Shown here in pieces: positions 17,383-26,758 of a stretch of 64,000 bases of DNA. The notes beneath the pieces are model-generated. The model was not told the origin of the DNA, did no database searches, and was given only the letters and a program-made list of their open reading frames with translations. The stretch covers positions 28,794-92,793 of the forward strand of contig CAJTFB010000015.1 in assembly GCA_910575665.1 (NCBI GenBank), written 5' to 3'. How positions within the stretch are numbered: position 1 is the first letter of the stretch; each line of letters begins with the position of its first letter. Origin of the DNA: Eubacteriaceae bacterium (GTDB lineage: Bacteria > Bacillota > Clostridia > Lachnospirales > Lachnospiraceae). The position numbers and the translations under genes are program-made.

Positions 17383-20277
17383 TTAGCGCGGAACCTCCAC
17401 CATGATATAGCATTCCACCTGATCCTCTTCGCGGATATCGTTGAAACCATTAAAGACAAGACCACACTCGTATCCGGTCGCCACTTCTTTTACGTCATCT
17501 TTGAAACGTTTCAGGGAAGCCAGCTCACCTTCAAAGATCTGCTCGCCCTCGCGGCTGATGCGACACTTGCAGCCCCTCTCAACCTTTCCGTCAAGAACAT
17601 AGGAGCCGGCGATGGTTCCCACACCAGATGCCTTGAATGTCTGGCGAACCTCCACGTGACCGATGACCTTTTCCTCAAAGATCGGTTCCAGCATGCCCTT
17701 CAAAGCATTTTCAATGTCCTCGATGGCATCGTAGATAACGCGGTACAGACGGACGTCTACATTTTCTCTATCTGCGATCTCTTTCGCTGTATTATCCGGC
17801 CGGATATTGAATCCGATGATAATGGCATTGGAAGCGCTAGCAAGAGATACGTCAGATTCGTTGATTGCTCCCACTCCGCCGTGGATCACCCGCACTGCCA
17901 CTTCTTCGTTGCCAAGTTTGAGAAGGCTCTGTTTTACCGCCTCTACAGATCCCTGTACATCCGCCTTAATGATCAGGTTCAAGTCCTTTACATTTCCTGC
18001 CTGGATCTGATTGAATAGTCCATCCAGAGAAAGTTTCTTTGCTTTTGTCTCTTCCAACAGTTTATCCTTACTCTGGTCAATATATGCCTGTGAAATCTGT
18101 TTTGCCTCTTTGTCGCTCTCTGTGGATACAAAGATTTCTCCCGCATCCGGAGCCCCGTTCAGACCAAGAATCTCTACAGGTGTAGATGGCCCTGCCACCT
18201 TCACTCTCTCACCGTTGTGGTCGATCATGGCACGTACTTTACCATGTGCAGACCCCACTGCCACATGATCGCTAATGTGCAGCATACCCTTCTGTACAAG
18301 TACTGTCGCCACCGGACCGCGTCCCTTATCCAGACGCGCCTCGATCACGATACCACGCGCCTTACGGTCCGGATTTGCCTTGAGTTCCAGAACCTCTGCC
18401 GTGAGCACGATCATCTCAAGTAACTGTTCGATTCCTTCTTTTGTGTGAGCAGATACCGGAACAAATATAGTGCTTCCGCCCCAATCTTCCGGAATCAACT
18501 CATACTCTGCCAGCTCCTGTTTCACCCGCTCGATATTGGCGCCAGCTTTATCGATCTTGTTGACTGCCACAATGATCTCCACACCAGCTGCCTTCGCATG
18601 GTTAATGGCTTCAACCGTCTGAGGCATGACACCGTCGTCGGCTGCCACTACCAGAATTGCGATATCCGTAGACTGGGCGCCACGCATACGCATAGAGGTA
18701 AATGCCTCGTGTCCCGGAGTATCCAGGAAGGTAATCTTTTCGCCGTTGATCTCTACCACATACGCTCCGATGTGCTGTGTGATTCCTCCTGCCTCATGGG
18801 AAGTAACATTTTCTTCTCGAATAGCATCCAGAAGAGAGGTTTTTCCGTGGTCTACGTGACCCATAACACAGACTACTGGTGGACGCTTCTTCATGGATTC
18901 TTCTGGTTCCTCATCCTCTTTTAGAAGCTCCGCTACCATATCGATCTTTTCTTCCATCTCGGCGATGATATCAAACTCCAGAGCAATCTCTTCTGCCTCT
19001 TCAAAGGTAATATCCTGGTTCAGGGAAACGACCTGCCCCTGCATAAACAGTTTTTTCACCAGCGCAGCTGCCGGCATCTTCATCTTATCCGCCAGCTCAC
19101 GAATCGTCAGGCTCTCTGGTATCGTAATCTGCTTAATGGTCTCTTCTGGCTCTTTTGCCGCTGGCTCTGGCTTGATGAAAGCACCCTTTCTGTTCGGATC
19201 CTTCTTGCTGCGAATTTTGCTCATCTCTTCTTTGCTAGACTTTTTATATGTTCCCTTTTCTGTTACTTTCTTATTACTTCTCTTACGGGAGTTTTTCTGC
19301 TCCTGTTTAATACCGTCAAAACCACTCTGGGACTTTTCAAAACGCTCAAATACGCGCTCGCCGCCCCGGCCGCCATTATTTCTACGATCCCCATTGTTGT
19401 TCTGACCGCGACGGTCTCCTCCGCCAAAGTTTCCATTTCCTTGACCTCTGTTACCCTGGCCTCTCCGGTCGTTTCCGCCACCCTGGCCACCATTCTGATT
19501 ACGGTTTCCCTGGTTTCTGCGATCCCCATTGTTGTTCTGGTTACGACGATCTCCTCCACCAAAGTTCCCATTTCCCTGGCCTCTCCGGTCGTTTCCGCCA
19601 CCCTGGCCGCCGTTCTGGTTCCGGTTCCCCTGGTTTCTGCGGTCTCCATTGTTGTTTTGGTTTCTGCGATCCCCGTTATTCTGTCCGCGGCGCTCTCCAC
19701 CGTTCTGATTACGGCGTTCTCCATTGCCAGAATTTCCGCCACCCTGGCCGCCGTTCTGGTTCCGGTTCCCCTGGTTTCTACGGTCCCCATTGTTATTCTG
19801 GTTTCTGCGATCCCCGTTATTCTGACTACGGTTCCCCTGGTTTTTCTGCTCCCCGTTCTGAGACTCTTTGTTCCGGTTCTCTTTGTTTTGAGGTTCTTTG
19901 CGATCCGTCTCTTTCCGTTCTGGTGTCTGACTCGCAGCTGCCGAATCTGCCTTTTCAGGAGCCTCTTTCTTTTCTTTCGGGACTTCTGTGGGATTCTCTG
20001 CCGGCTGTTCTGCCTTCTTCTCTGGCATTTCCTTTTTCGGAGTCGGCTGTTCTGCTGGTTTGCTTTCCGATCCCTTTTTCTTCACCGGAACTGCCGGTTT
20101 ATTGGCATTGTTGAAGGTCTTTAGCAAGAAGGCGATCGCATCATCTTCGATATTACTGTTGGCACCTTTTACCTCAAAACCATTATCATTCAAAAGCTTC
20201 ACCAGATCTCCACTTTTGATTTCTTTATTCTTTGACTGCAAGCTTCTTGCAATTTCATATATTTTCATTTTCGCCAT
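17383..20277 (-). CDS. infB: Translation initiation factor IF-2
   Basis: A 964-residue IF-2. Residues 1-50 are the first IF2_N domain. About residues 135-305 are a low-complexity Gly/Asn/Arg/Gln-rich stretch with imperfect repeats ([18 protein letters not shown]). A second IF2_N-like segment precedes the G domain, whose P-loop GHVDHGKTS is near residue 470, with DTPGHEAF and NKID following. The C-terminal half has the beta-barrel and fMet-tRNA-binding domains. GGAGG lies 8 bases before the ATG, which overlaps the end of ylxQ by 23 bases. The linker is unusually repetitive. Confidence 0.97.
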   Translation of the reverse strand: MAKMKIYEIARSLQSKNKEIKSGDLVKLLNDNGFEVKGANSNIEDDAIAFLLKTFNNANKPAVPVKKKGSESKPAEQPTPKKEMPEKKAEQPAENPTEVPKEKKEAPEKADSAAASQTPERKETDRKEPQNKENRNKESQNGEQKNQGNRSQNNGDRRNQNNNGDRRNQGNRNQNGGQGGGNSGNGERRNQNGGERRGQNNGDRRNQNNNGDRRNQGNRNQNGGQGGGNDRRGQGNGNFGGGDRRNQNNNGDRRNQGNRNQNGGQGGGNDRRGQGNRGQGNGNFGGGDRRGQNNNGDRRNNGGRGGERVFERFEKSQSGFDGIKQEQKNSRKRSNKKVTEKGTYKKSSKEEMSKIRSKKDPNRKGAFIKPEPAAKEPEETIKQITIPESLTIRELADKMKMPAAALVKKLFMQGQVVSLNQDITFEEAEEIALEFDIIAEMEEKIDMVAELLKEDEEPEESMKKRPPVVCVMGHVDHGKTSLLDAIREENVTSHEAGGITQHIGAYVVEINGEKITFLDTPGHEAFTSMRMRGAQSTDIAILVVAADDGVMPQTVEAINHAKAAGVEIIVAVNKIDKAGANIERVKQELAEYELIPEDWGGSTIFVPVSAHTKEGIEQLLEMIVLTAEVLELKANPDRKARGIVIEARLDKGRGPVATVLVQKGMLHISDHVAVGSAHGKVRAMIDHNGERVKVAGPSTPVEILGLNGAPDAGEIFVSTESDKEAKQISQAYIDQSKDKLLEETKAKKLSLDGLFNQIQAGNVKDLNLIIKADVQGSVEAVKQSLLKLGNEEVAVRVIHGGVGAINESDVSLASASNAIIIGFNIRPDNTAKEIADRENVDVRLYRVIYDAIEDIENALKGMLEPIFEEKVIGHVEVRQTFKASGVGTIAGSYVLDGKVERGCKCRISREGEQIFEGELASLKRFKDDVKEVATGYECGLVFNGFNDIREEDQVECYIMVEVPR

Positions 20278-20596
20278 TCACTTTTTCCTCCAAATCTAAA
20301 TTCTTACCAATTGACGCTGCAAATCCCGGATTCAGAACTGCCATCGAAGCACGGAACTCTTTTCCCACCGCTTTTCCCAATGTTTCCTTACTGCCATACA
20401 GGGCAAAAGGAACCCGGTAATACTGGCAGGAATTCCTGAATTTTTTCTTCGTATTATCAGAAGCGTCCTCCGCAACGATCACCAGTCTTGCCCTGCCAGA
20501 ACGAATCGCTTCTTCTGTAAGAAATTCCCCACAGGCTATGTCTCCGGCTCTCATCGCCAATCCAAGAGTTCCCAGTACCTTACTCTGCTGAATCAT
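20255..20596 (-). CDS. ylxQ: L7Ae-family ribosomal protein (YlxQ)
   Basis: A 113-residue L7Ae/L30e/S12e-like RNA-binding protein, recognised by [14 protein letters not shown] and [15 protein letters not shown]. YlxQ proteins are thought to bind kink-turn RNA; the cellular role is not settled. The ATG overlaps the ylxR stop by 4 bases (ATGA), and its own end overlaps infB. Confidence 0.88.
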   Translation of the reverse strand: MIQQSKVLGTLGLAMRAGDIACGEFLTEEAIRSGRARLVIVAEDASDNTKKKFRNSCQYYRVPFALYGSKETLGKAVGKEFRASMAVLNPGFAASIGKNLDLEEKVNGENENI

Positions 20597-20880
20597 TCAC
20601 TCAACTGCCTTTCTAAATCTTCATAAACTTCCTCTGACACATTTATTCTAAACGCCCTGCTCAATCCGTTGGTTTTGCGCGCTTTTTTCAAACACTCCAA
20701 GTCGTCGCACAGATAAGCTCCTCTTCCACTTATTTTTCCTGTGCGGTCAATGCAGATCTTTGGTTCCCCGCCGGAATCCTCCTCTGGTCCTGACACCTTC
20801 ACCACCCGGATGAGCTGCTTTTTTTCTTTGCTTTCCCGACAGCCGATACACTGTCTCATGGGAATCTTTCTCCCCTTCAA
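20593..20880 (-). CDS. ylxR: YlxR / RnpM-family RNA-binding protein
   Basis: About 95 residues of the DUF448 family, with the motif PMRQCIGCRE and GRGAYLC. B. subtilis YlxR (RnpM) is reported to modulate RNase P. A GTG at 20889 is in frame but abuts the AAGGAG. A TTG at 20880, 8 bases after AAGGAG, gives a start (KGRKIPMRQ) that matches the family better. It lies 12 bases after nusA. Confidence 0.88.
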   Translation of the reverse strand: MKGRKIPMRQCIGCRESKEKKQLIRVVKVSGPEEDSGGEPKICIDRTGKISGRGAYLCDDLECLKKARKTNGLSRAFRINVSEEVYEDLERQLSE

Positions 20881-20892
20881 ACGATCCACTCC

Positions 20893-21963
20893 TTACCCTT
20901 CAAGGCTCTGCGTCTCGCTCTTGATATCGATCTTATATCCGGTCAGTTTTGCCGCAAGCCTTGCATTCTGGCCCTCTTTACCGATGGCAAGAGAGAGCTG
21001 GTAATCCGGCACGATCACCAATGCCGTCTTTTCTTCTGGATCCACCGTAACGGATAATACTCTCGAAGGACTCAGGGCATGCTCGATAAAGATCGCCGGA
21101 TTTTCGTTCCATTCCACAATGTCGATCTTCTCACCGCGAAGCTCCTCCACAACGGTATTTACACGGATTCCATTGACGCCGACACAGGCGCCCACCGGAT
21201 CCACGTCCGGATTGGAACTATACACCGCGATCTTGGACCGCGATCCCGCCTCACGGGAAACATTTTTAATCTCTACCACACCACTCTGAATCTCTGCCAC
21301 CTCGGATTCAAATAATCTCTTCACAAGCTCCGGATGGGTACGACTGACCGTGATTCTTGGTCCCCTTGTGGTATCTCTTACCTCTGTCACATATACTTTG
21401 ATCTTTTCATGGGAGCGGAATCTCTCTGTCTTCACCTGCTCTGCCTCAGTAAGAACCGTATCGACTTTGCCGAGATTCACGGTATAATTTCCATTGGAAT
21501 AGCGCTGAACCGTACCCGTGATGATATCCCGTTCTTTGGTATAATACTGATCATAGAGGACTTTCCTCTCCTCCTCGCGGATCTTCTGCACCACAACCTG
21601 TTTCGCCTTCTGGGCGGAGATCCTGCCGAAATTCTTCGGCGTCACCTCAATGCTTACAATAGCCCCTGCCTCTGTCACATTGTGTCTCGCCTCAGCCTCT
21701 GTTAGAGACATCTGAAGCATATCATCCTCTACCTCTTCCACTACCTCTTTATCCTGATATACATGGAATTCTCCTGTGGTATCATCCAGTGTCACACGGA
21801 TATTATCGGATTTTCCAAACTGATCTTTACACGCCGCCAGAAGAGAATTCTGGATGGCGTCGATCAAAATCTCCTTACTGATATCTTTTTCCTTTTCAAT
21901 CGCCTCCAATGCCTCGATCAATTCGGGATTCCCACTTGATACTTTGTTATTTTTCGCTTTCAT
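20893..21963 (-). CDS. nusA: Transcription termination/antitermination factor NusA
   Basis: About 356 residues. The NusA N-terminal domain (ALEAIEKEKDISKEIL), the S1 domain and two KH domains (VGACVGVNGIRV; LAIGKEGQNARLAAKLTGYKIDI) are visible. As usual in Firmicutes, the C-terminal acidic repeats of E. coli NusA are absent. A TTG six codons upstream (21981) overlaps the GGAGG, so the ATG at 21963 is chosen. It follows rimP by 27 bases. Confidence 0.96.
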   Translation of the reverse strand: MKAKNNKVSSGNPELIEALEAIEKEKDISKEILIDAIQNSLLAACKDQFGKSDNIRVTLDDTTGEFHVYQDKEVVEEVEDDMLQMSLTEAEARHNVTEAGAIVSIEVTPKNFGRISAQKAKQVVVQKIREEERKVLYDQYYTKERDIITGTVQRYSNGNYTVNLGKVDTVLTEAEQVKTERFRSHEKIKVYVTEVRDTTRGPRITVSRTHPELVKRLFESEVAEIQSGVVEIKNVSREAGSRSKIAVYSSNPDVDPVGACVGVNGIRVNTVVEELRGEKIDIVEWNENPAIFIEHALSPSRVLSVTVDPEEKTALVIVPDYQLSLAIGKEGQNARLAAKLTGYKIDIKSETQSLEG

Positions 21964-21990
21964 TTTTCCTTTTTCCTCCAATTCTGAATA

Positions 21991-22506
21991 CTAAAAATCA
22001 ATCGCTTTTCGAATCAATGCAATATCTTTAATCTCAATCTCCAATTGATCATCACCTTCAAATGCCAGCAGGATCTTCCCTGCGGCAGTTGTGTCCTCGG
22101 CAGGCGCGTTATATTCTTTCAAGATGCCGACAAATTCTTTATCTGTATATTTTTTTCCATCCTGTTCAAAAGTCACCGGAGCAAACAACTTGACCTCTAC
22201 ATCCTGTCCCAGGTTTCTTATGTAGTCCTTCGGTTTCTTAAACGGTCTCAGCAGGCCGGGGGAACTTACTTCAAGAATATAGGATTCTTCGATAAAGTCC
22301 TCTCTGTCCATCAAGTCACTGAGTGCATGGTTTACAAGGGTCAGATCATCAATGGTGATCCCGCCTTCCTTGTCAATATAAGCCCTCAGATGCCAGTTTC
22401 CCGCCTCTTTTACAAATTCCACATCAACGAGTTCAAAATGATTTTCCTCCAAAATCGGAGTGATCAGCTGTTCTGTACGCTGCTCATAATTCTGATGTTT
22501 GCTCAA
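21991..22506 (-). CDS. rimP: Ribosome maturation factor RimP
   Basis: A 171-residue factor for 30S assembly, with FELVDVEFVKEAGNWHLR and ILEVSSPGLLRPFK typical of the family. The start codon is TTG at 22506 with AAAGAGGG 8 bases upstream; there is no in-frame ATG nearby. It is the first gene of the ten-gene operon rimP to mocR and is preceded by a structured leader. Confidence 0.94.
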   Translation of the reverse strand: MSKHQNYEQRTEQLITPILEENHFELVDVEFVKEAGNWHLRAYIDKEGGITIDDLTLVNHALSDLMDREDFIEESYILEVSSPGLLRPFKKPKDYIRNLGQDVEVKLFAPVTFEQDGKKYTDKEFVGILKEYNAPAEDTTAAGKILLAFEGDDQLEIEIKDIALIRKAIDF

Positions 22507-22547
22507 AGATAACCCTCTTTCCTTTTATTCAAATTAAACAACAAACG

Positions 22548-22576
22548 ATGAGAAACACGCTTTGCAGGTTTCTCAT
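22548..22576 (-). repeat. Hairpin in the rimP leader
   Basis: A perfect 9-bp inverted repeat (ATGAGAAAC / GTTTCTCAT) with an 11-base loop ends about 40 bases before the rimP start. On the minus strand it is followed by cgtttgttgttt, a broken T-tract, so it may act as a weak terminator or attenuator. Confidence 0.6.
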
Positions 22577-22611
22577 GTTCGCGGGCGGCGCCATGGCTTG
22601 TGCCTTCCGCG

Positions 22612-22644
22612 CAAAAACAATGAGTGGACTTTCGCCCACTCATT
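22612..22644 (-). terminator. Rho-independent terminator between the ABC exporter and rimP
   Basis: A 9-bp stem (AATGAGTGG / CCACTCATT) with an 8-base loop is followed on the minus strand by GTTTTTGC. It can end the ABC exporter mRNA. Because a good promoter lies upstream of it (22664-22692), it may instead be a leader terminator of the rimP-nusA-infB operon. Confidence 0.75.
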
Positions 22645-22663
22645 TTCCATCAATAACATTTTC

Positions 22664-22692
22664 AGTATATCACACGTTTTCCCAAAAAGCAA
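22664..22692 (-). promoter_or_regulatory. Candidate promoter of the rimP-nusA-infB operon
   Basis: The minus strand reads TTGCTT, 17 bases, then TGATATACT (extended -10). It lies inside the 214-base gap between the ABC exporter and rimP, upstream of both leader hairpins. Confidence 0.5.
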
Positions 22693-22720
22693 GGGATTTT
22701 GGGATTTTTTTGCACTTTTA

Positions 22721-24469
22721 CTAATTTCCTGCCAGCGTATACATATTATAGTAGACACCCTGCTGTTCCATCAACTGGGAATGTGTCCCCTCCTCTGCGA
22801 TCCCTTCCTCAGTCAGAACAAGGATCCTCTGGGCATTGCGGATGGTGGAAAGCCGGTGGGCGATCACAAAGGTCGTACGGTTTTTCGCCAGCTTTTCCAG
22901 CGACTCCTGGACCACTTTCTCACTCTCGTTATCCAGCGCCGAGGTGGCCTCGTCAAATATGAGGATGGGCGGATTTTTCAAAAATACCCGGGCGATGGAA
23001 AGCCGCTGCTTCTGCCCTCCGGACAGCTTCACGCCCCGCTGTCCGATGTTTGTCTCGTACCCCTCCGGCAGATTCATGATAAACTCATGGGCATTGGCAT
23101 TCTTCGCCGCCTCTATGATCTCATCCCTGCCAGCGTCCGGCCTTCCATAACGTATATTGTCGATCACCGTCCCGGCAAAAAGATATACATCCTGCTGAAC
23201 GACACCGATATTCCGGCGCAGGCTTTTCAGGGAATAATCCCGGATGTCCACTCCGTCAATCCGCACACAACCAAAAGTCACCTCATAAAATCTTGGAATC
23301 AGGCTGCACAGCGTCGTCTTCCCGGCTCCCGACGATCCCACCAGCGCCACATATTCTCCTTCCTTTACTTTCAGGCTCACATGGCTGAGTACCTTTTCCT
23401 GATCTTCCTCATACCGGAAGCCCACATCATCAAACTCTACATCTCCCCGCAGGCTCTCCGCCTCCACTGGGTGTTCTGCTTCCTGGATCTCCGGATCGAT
23501 GGCAAGGATCTCCCGAAATCTCTCATAGCCGGAAATCCCGTTCTGGAACTGCTCCGTAAAGTTGATAAGCTTCTGTACCGGCTCAGTGAAATTGTTGATG
23601 TAGAGCAGAAATGTGATGAGATCTGGCGCATTCAGCGACCCATTGGTCAGGAAAAACGCCCCCACGACGATGACCAGCACCGTGATCATCGTGATAAATG
23701 CCGTCAGCCCGGCATGGTACTGTCCCATATAAAAATAACTGTTTTTCTTGCTGTCCAGAAACCCCTGGTTTCCTTCCATAAATTTTTCCTGCTCCACATC
23801 TTCATTGGCAAAGGATTTGACCACCCGGATGCCGGAGAGGTTGTCTTCGATGCGGGCATTGATGTCCGCCACCTTTTCCCGGTTCCGCTTAAAGGCGCGT
23901 TTCATTTTCTTATTCAAAATGTAGGCGTAGACAAACATCACAGGGATCAGGACGAATGCCGCCACCGCAAGCTTAGGATTTACCCAGATCAGTATGGCCA
24001 GCGTCCCGATAAACTTAATAAAGGAGATCACCACATCTTCCGGCCCGTGATGCAGAAGCTCGGTGATGTCAAACAAGTCATTGGTGATCCGGGACATGAG
24101 CTGCCCCACCTTCTGGTTGTCGTAAAAAGAAAAGGATAACTTCTGATAGTGCTCAAAGATTTCTTTTCTCATATTGAATTCGATCTTCGCCCCCATCACA
24201 TGACCGTAATTACCGATGAAATAATTGCTGAAACACTGTATTCCCACCAGCGCTGTCATCAGAATCCCCAGCATAAGAATCGTATTCCAGATCTGTTCTT
24301 TCGGCATGTAGATCACCGTCCCAGTAATATAGCGCACGATCAGCGGGATCACCAGCGTGGTGGCCGCCCCCAGAAAGGCAAAGAACATGTCCGCCGCAAA
24401 AATCCCCCGGAAGGGCTTATAATAACTTAAAAATTCATTCCATTTAAAATATTTCTTTTCTGTCTCCAT
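22721..24469 (-). CDS. ABC exporter, fused membrane and ATPase domains
   Basis: A 582-residue half-transporter. Residues 1-330 hold six transmembrane helices of the ABC type-1 exporter fold. The ATPase part has Walker A GSSGAGKTT, signature LSGGQKQRLSIARVF, Walker B ILIFDEATSALD and the H-loop IAHRLST. It would work as a homodimer, since no partner gene is adjacent. The closest general class is MsbA/LmrA-like multidrug or lipid exporters; the substrate is unknown. A terminator follows. Confidence 0.9.
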   Translation of the reverse strand: METEKKYFKWNEFLSYYKPFRGIFAADMFFAFLGAATTLVIPLIVRYITGTVIYMPKEQIWNTILMLGILMTALVGIQCFSNYFIGNYGHVMGAKIEFNMRKEIFEHYQKLSFSFYDNQKVGQLMSRITNDLFDITELLHHGPEDVVISFIKFIGTLAILIWVNPKLAVAAFVLIPVMFVYAYILNKKMKRAFKRNREKVADINARIEDNLSGIRVVKSFANEDVEQEKFMEGNQGFLDSKKNSYFYMGQYHAGLTAFITMITVLVIVVGAFFLTNGSLNAPDLITFLLYINNFTEPVQKLINFTEQFQNGISGYERFREILAIDPEIQEAEHPVEAESLRGDVEFDDVGFRYEEDQEKVLSHVSLKVKEGEYVALVGSSGAGKTTLCSLIPRFYEVTFGCVRIDGVDIRDYSLKSLRRNIGVVQQDVYLFAGTVIDNIRYGRPDAGRDEIIEAAKNANAHEFIMNLPEGYETNIGQRGVKLSGGQKQRLSIARVFLKNPPILIFDEATSALDNESEKVVQESLEKLAKNRTTFVIAHRLSTIRNAQRILVLTEEGIAEEGTHSQLMEQQGVYYNMYTLAGN

Positions 24470-24485
24470 TTATTTTGTCTCCATT

Positions 24486-24538
24486 CGCCGCAGGCGGCAC
24501 AAACAATTTTCGAGAAGAACGCTGTTTTTGCGTTCTTC
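24486..24538. repeat. Hairpins downstream of the SIR2-TPR gene (part 1)
   Basis: Two inverted repeats: a short GCCGC/GCGGC palindrome near 24487-24498, and a perfect 9-bp stem GAAGAACGC (24514-24522) / GCGTTCTTC (24530-24538) with a tgttttt loop. Confidence 0.65.
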
Positions 24539-24540
24539 CT

Positions 24541-24637
24541 GTGTGAATAGGCGGCTCTGCCGCCGTAGAACTTCTTAGCTTTTGATTTTTAAAAGCTTAC
24601 TTTCATTTTTTTGAAAGCTTAGTAGTTCTATTCACAC
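24541..24637. repeat. Nested inverted-repeat structure (part 2)
   Basis: An outer 10-bp stem GTGTGAATAG (24541-24550) / CTATTCACAC (24628-24637) encloses a 6-bp stem GGCGGC-tct-GCCGCC (24550-24564) and a 7-bp stem AGCTTTT / AAAAGCT (577-583 with 591-597). A competing stem TAGAACT (566-572) / AGTTCTA (624-630) is also present. It lies immediately 3' of the SIR2-TPR stop and may fold as a multi-branched RNA or act as its terminator; there is no clean T-run. Confidence 0.7.
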
Positions 24638-24647
24638 TGTCTCCTGG

Positions 24648-26414
24648 TCAATTTTCTGTATCAGATAGAGCTTCTGCCCGCTCTTCATCTTTTTTCGCCT
24701 TTTCATGATCACCGAGGGCATGGTATACTTCCGCCCTGGTTTCATAGGCGGCTTTATAAGATTCGTCAAGGTTGATAGCTTTGTTCAAATATTCTAATGC
24801 TTCTTCATATTCCTGGCATTTGTATTTTAATGTCCCCATATGTTTGTAAGGGTTTGGAAATTGGGGACTAATTTCAACAGCTTTGGTAAAATCATTTAAT
24901 GCTTTTGGGTATTCCCCCATATGAAAATAAGTATATCCACGATTATTGTATGAATTAACATATTCTGGTTTCAATTCAATGGCTTTTGTGTAATCGTTTA
25001 TAGCCTTTTGATATTCTCCCATATTATCATATGTAAATCCACGATTATAATATGCAACAACATCTTCTGGTTTCAATTCAATAGCTTTTGTGTAATCTTT
25101 GATTGCCTCTTCGTATTCTCCCAGTTCATCATAACAATACCCACGACTACTATATGCGTCATCATCTTTAGGCTCAAGTTCGATAACTTTGGAGTAATCT
25201 TCAACTGCCTTATCATATTCTTTTAAATCAACATAAATATTCCCCCTATTATAGTAATTATTAGCTTTCTCCGGACGCAGATCAATGGCAGCGGTATACG
25301 CTTCGATAGCTTTCTCATATTTCCCTTCTCTTCTATATATACGCCCCATTATTGTAAAATTATGAACATTCCTCTCCTTCTTTGCCTCCTTAATCTGTTC
25401 ATCATTATATGTATCCATTTCAATCAGTATTTCATTCAAAGTCTCATTGGAAACCGGGCTTTGCCCTACCTCAGTGCGAATCATCTTTTCAAACTTATCG
25501 TACTGCGTATTATAGCGTTCTATCCTGTCTTCGGTCACCTTCCGCATCTCTTCATCCGGGTTTTCAAAGCCCATTCTCCGGGAAAGCATATACATAAAAT
25601 AGTCAAAGCCCTCTATGGGGATCAGGCATCCATTTTTACTTTTTACCAGATCGACGATCTCCTGGGATGGTTTCTCCTTCTTCCAATAGCACCAGTATAG
25701 ACCATTCATCTTGACGTCTTCATCCTTGAGAAACTCCATCAGGCTCTGGTCGCCGCCGGCATATCCGATCACCACCGGCGTATATACCATAAAGGATTTC
25801 TTTAATGTCTCCTGCCACTCCTGGTCCAGCCCATGAGTCTCCTTCTGGCGGTTATAGGGGTGAAAATACAGGCTTCTGTGAATCTTTGCCACGATGGGGC
25901 GGTCAACGTTCAAATTGATAAAACCTGCCAGGGATTCATGCCCCACCAGCAAGGGGTGTTTATTTGCATAGATAAACAGAGCATCTTCGATCAGACTGTC
26001 AAAATTCGTGGTGATCGCCAGATTATGTGTTTTCCCCGCAAGAATTTTCGCCAGAGCATGATGGCCAAGGCTAGGCACACCCTTTTCCAACTCTCTCTCA
26101 AAATACGCATAGCCTTCCTGATATTCCGGAAAATATCGCAGCTCGTAAATCCCAAAATAATTTTCACTGGAAGGAGTTATGCTTTTAATATCTAGTTTAT
26201 CCATCAGATCCTTTAGTTCTTTTTCTTCGTATTTGTTTTTCAACTCCTCCGCCCAGATCTTTGCCATCTCCACCCCAGTAGGAATCCCACCCTCTCGGGA
26301 CGCACCGGACCCCAAAATAAAGCAAAAACGCCGATTGTATTTTTGAGCCTCTCCAAACATATGAATAAAAGCCTTGGGGGAAATCTCATTTATCTCTTTG
26401 TCCATCGAATTCAT
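24648..26414 (-). CDS. SIR2-like protein with C-terminal TPR array
   Basis: A protein of about 588 residues. Residues ~10-290 are a SIR2-like NAD-binding domain, with FILGSGASREGGIPTG, AITTNFDSLIEDAL, a candidate catalytic histidine in VAKIHRSLYF and VIGYAGGDQSL. From about residue 350 there are seven 34-residue TPR units (pattern YYNRG.Y...GEY.KAI.DYTKAIEL.P). Known SIR2 anti-phage proteins deplete NAD+ when a partner or repeat domain senses infection; that role is inferred here. The frame is open to 26525, but a promoter at 26447-26475 and GAGAGGA before 26414 place the start at 26414. It is the sole gene of its transcript, next to tRNA-Glu. Confidence 0.87.
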   Translation of the reverse strand: MNSMDKEINEISPKAFIHMFGEAQKYNRRFCFILGSGASREGGIPTGVEMAKIWAEELKNKYEEKELKDLMDKLDIKSITPSSENYFGIYELRYFPEYQEGYAYFERELEKGVPSLGHHALAKILAGKTHNLAITTNFDSLIEDALFIYANKHPLLVGHESLAGFINLNVDRPIVAKIHRSLYFHPYNRQKETHGLDQEWQETLKKSFMVYTPVVIGYAGGDQSLMEFLKDEDVKMNGLYWCYWKKEKPSQEIVDLVKSKNGCLIPIEGFDYFMYMLSRRMGFENPDEEMRKVTEDRIERYNTQYDKFEKMIRTEVGQSPVSNETLNEILIEMDTYNDEQIKEAKKERNVHNFTIMGRIYRREGKYEKAIEAYTAAIDLRPEKANNYYNRGNIYVDLKEYDKAVEDYSKVIELEPKDDDAYSSRGYCYDELGEYEEAIKDYTKAIELKPEDVVAYYNRGFTYDNMGEYQKAINDYTKAIELKPEYVNSYNNRGYTYFHMGEYPKALNDFTKAVEISPQFPNPYKHMGTLKYKCQEYEEALEYLNKAINLDESYKAAYETRAEVYHALGDHEKAKKDEERAEALSDTEN

Positions 26415-26446
26415 CCAATCTGTCCTCTCTAATGAGTAATATTTAT

Positions 26447-26475
26447 ATATTAACATATGTCCCAGATAATGGCAA
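26447..26475 (-). promoter_or_regulatory. Promoter of the SIR2-TPR gene
   Basis: The minus strand reads TTGCCA, exactly 17 bases, then TAATAT preceded by TGT (TGnTAATAT, extended -10). It lies about 30 bases before the chosen start codon and inside the longer open frame, which rules out the earlier ATG for this transcript. Confidence 0.6.
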
Positions 26476-26527
26476 ACCATAGCATGCAAAGTCTTATCAC
26501 ATACATAAAAGAAGCTTTTAAACAATT

Positions 26528-26555
26528 AAAAAAACCGACATCTGCCGGTTTTTTT
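26528..26555. terminator. Terminator of tRNA-Glu
   Basis: A 10-bp A/T-rich stem (aaaaaaaccg / cggttttttt) with an 8-base loop directly follows the tRNA 3' end on the minus strand and gives a T7 tail. It is symmetrical enough to work in both directions. Confidence 0.85.
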
Positions 26556-26557
26556 AA

Positions 26558-26629
26558 TAGTCCGTAGGGGAATCGAACCCCTGTTTCTGCCGTGAGAGGG
26601 CAGCGTCTTAGCCGCTTGACCAACGGACC
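26558..26629 (-). tRNA. tRNA-Glu (anticodon CTC)
   Basis: A 72-base cloverleaf on the minus strand. The acceptor GGTCCGT pairs with ACGGACT (first pair G-T), the discriminator is A, the T-loop is GTTCGAATC, and the anticodon stem TGCC/GGCA encloses CTCTCAC with anticodon CTC. The 3' CCA is not encoded. It has its own promoter and terminator and sits between two defence-type genes, a common insertion spot. Confidence 0.93.
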
Positions 26630-26644
26630 GTGTCAACAATTGAT

Positions 26645-26673
26645 ATAATACTATAAATTTCAACTGTTGTCAA
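26645..26673 (-). promoter_or_regulatory. Promoter of tRNA-Glu
   Basis: A consensus TTGACA, 17 bases, TATTAT on the minus strand lies about 15 bases before the mature tRNA 5' end. Confidence 0.8.
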
Positions 26674-26758
26674 CAGTTTTTTCAAATTTTTTTATTTGAA
26701 GTTGATATAAAATTCAAATCGCCAACCTCCTCATAGTTTACAGTGGCTACGGCTTAGC

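Noticed and set aside
19263..20124. Long open frames on both strands inside infB (e.g. Val/Leu-rich plus-strand frame)
   Set aside because: They are shadows of the repetitive, Gly/Asn/Arg-rich infB linker.
24470..24647. CRISPR-like repeats
   Set aside because: The repeats are inverted and nested, not direct and evenly spaced; no spacers.
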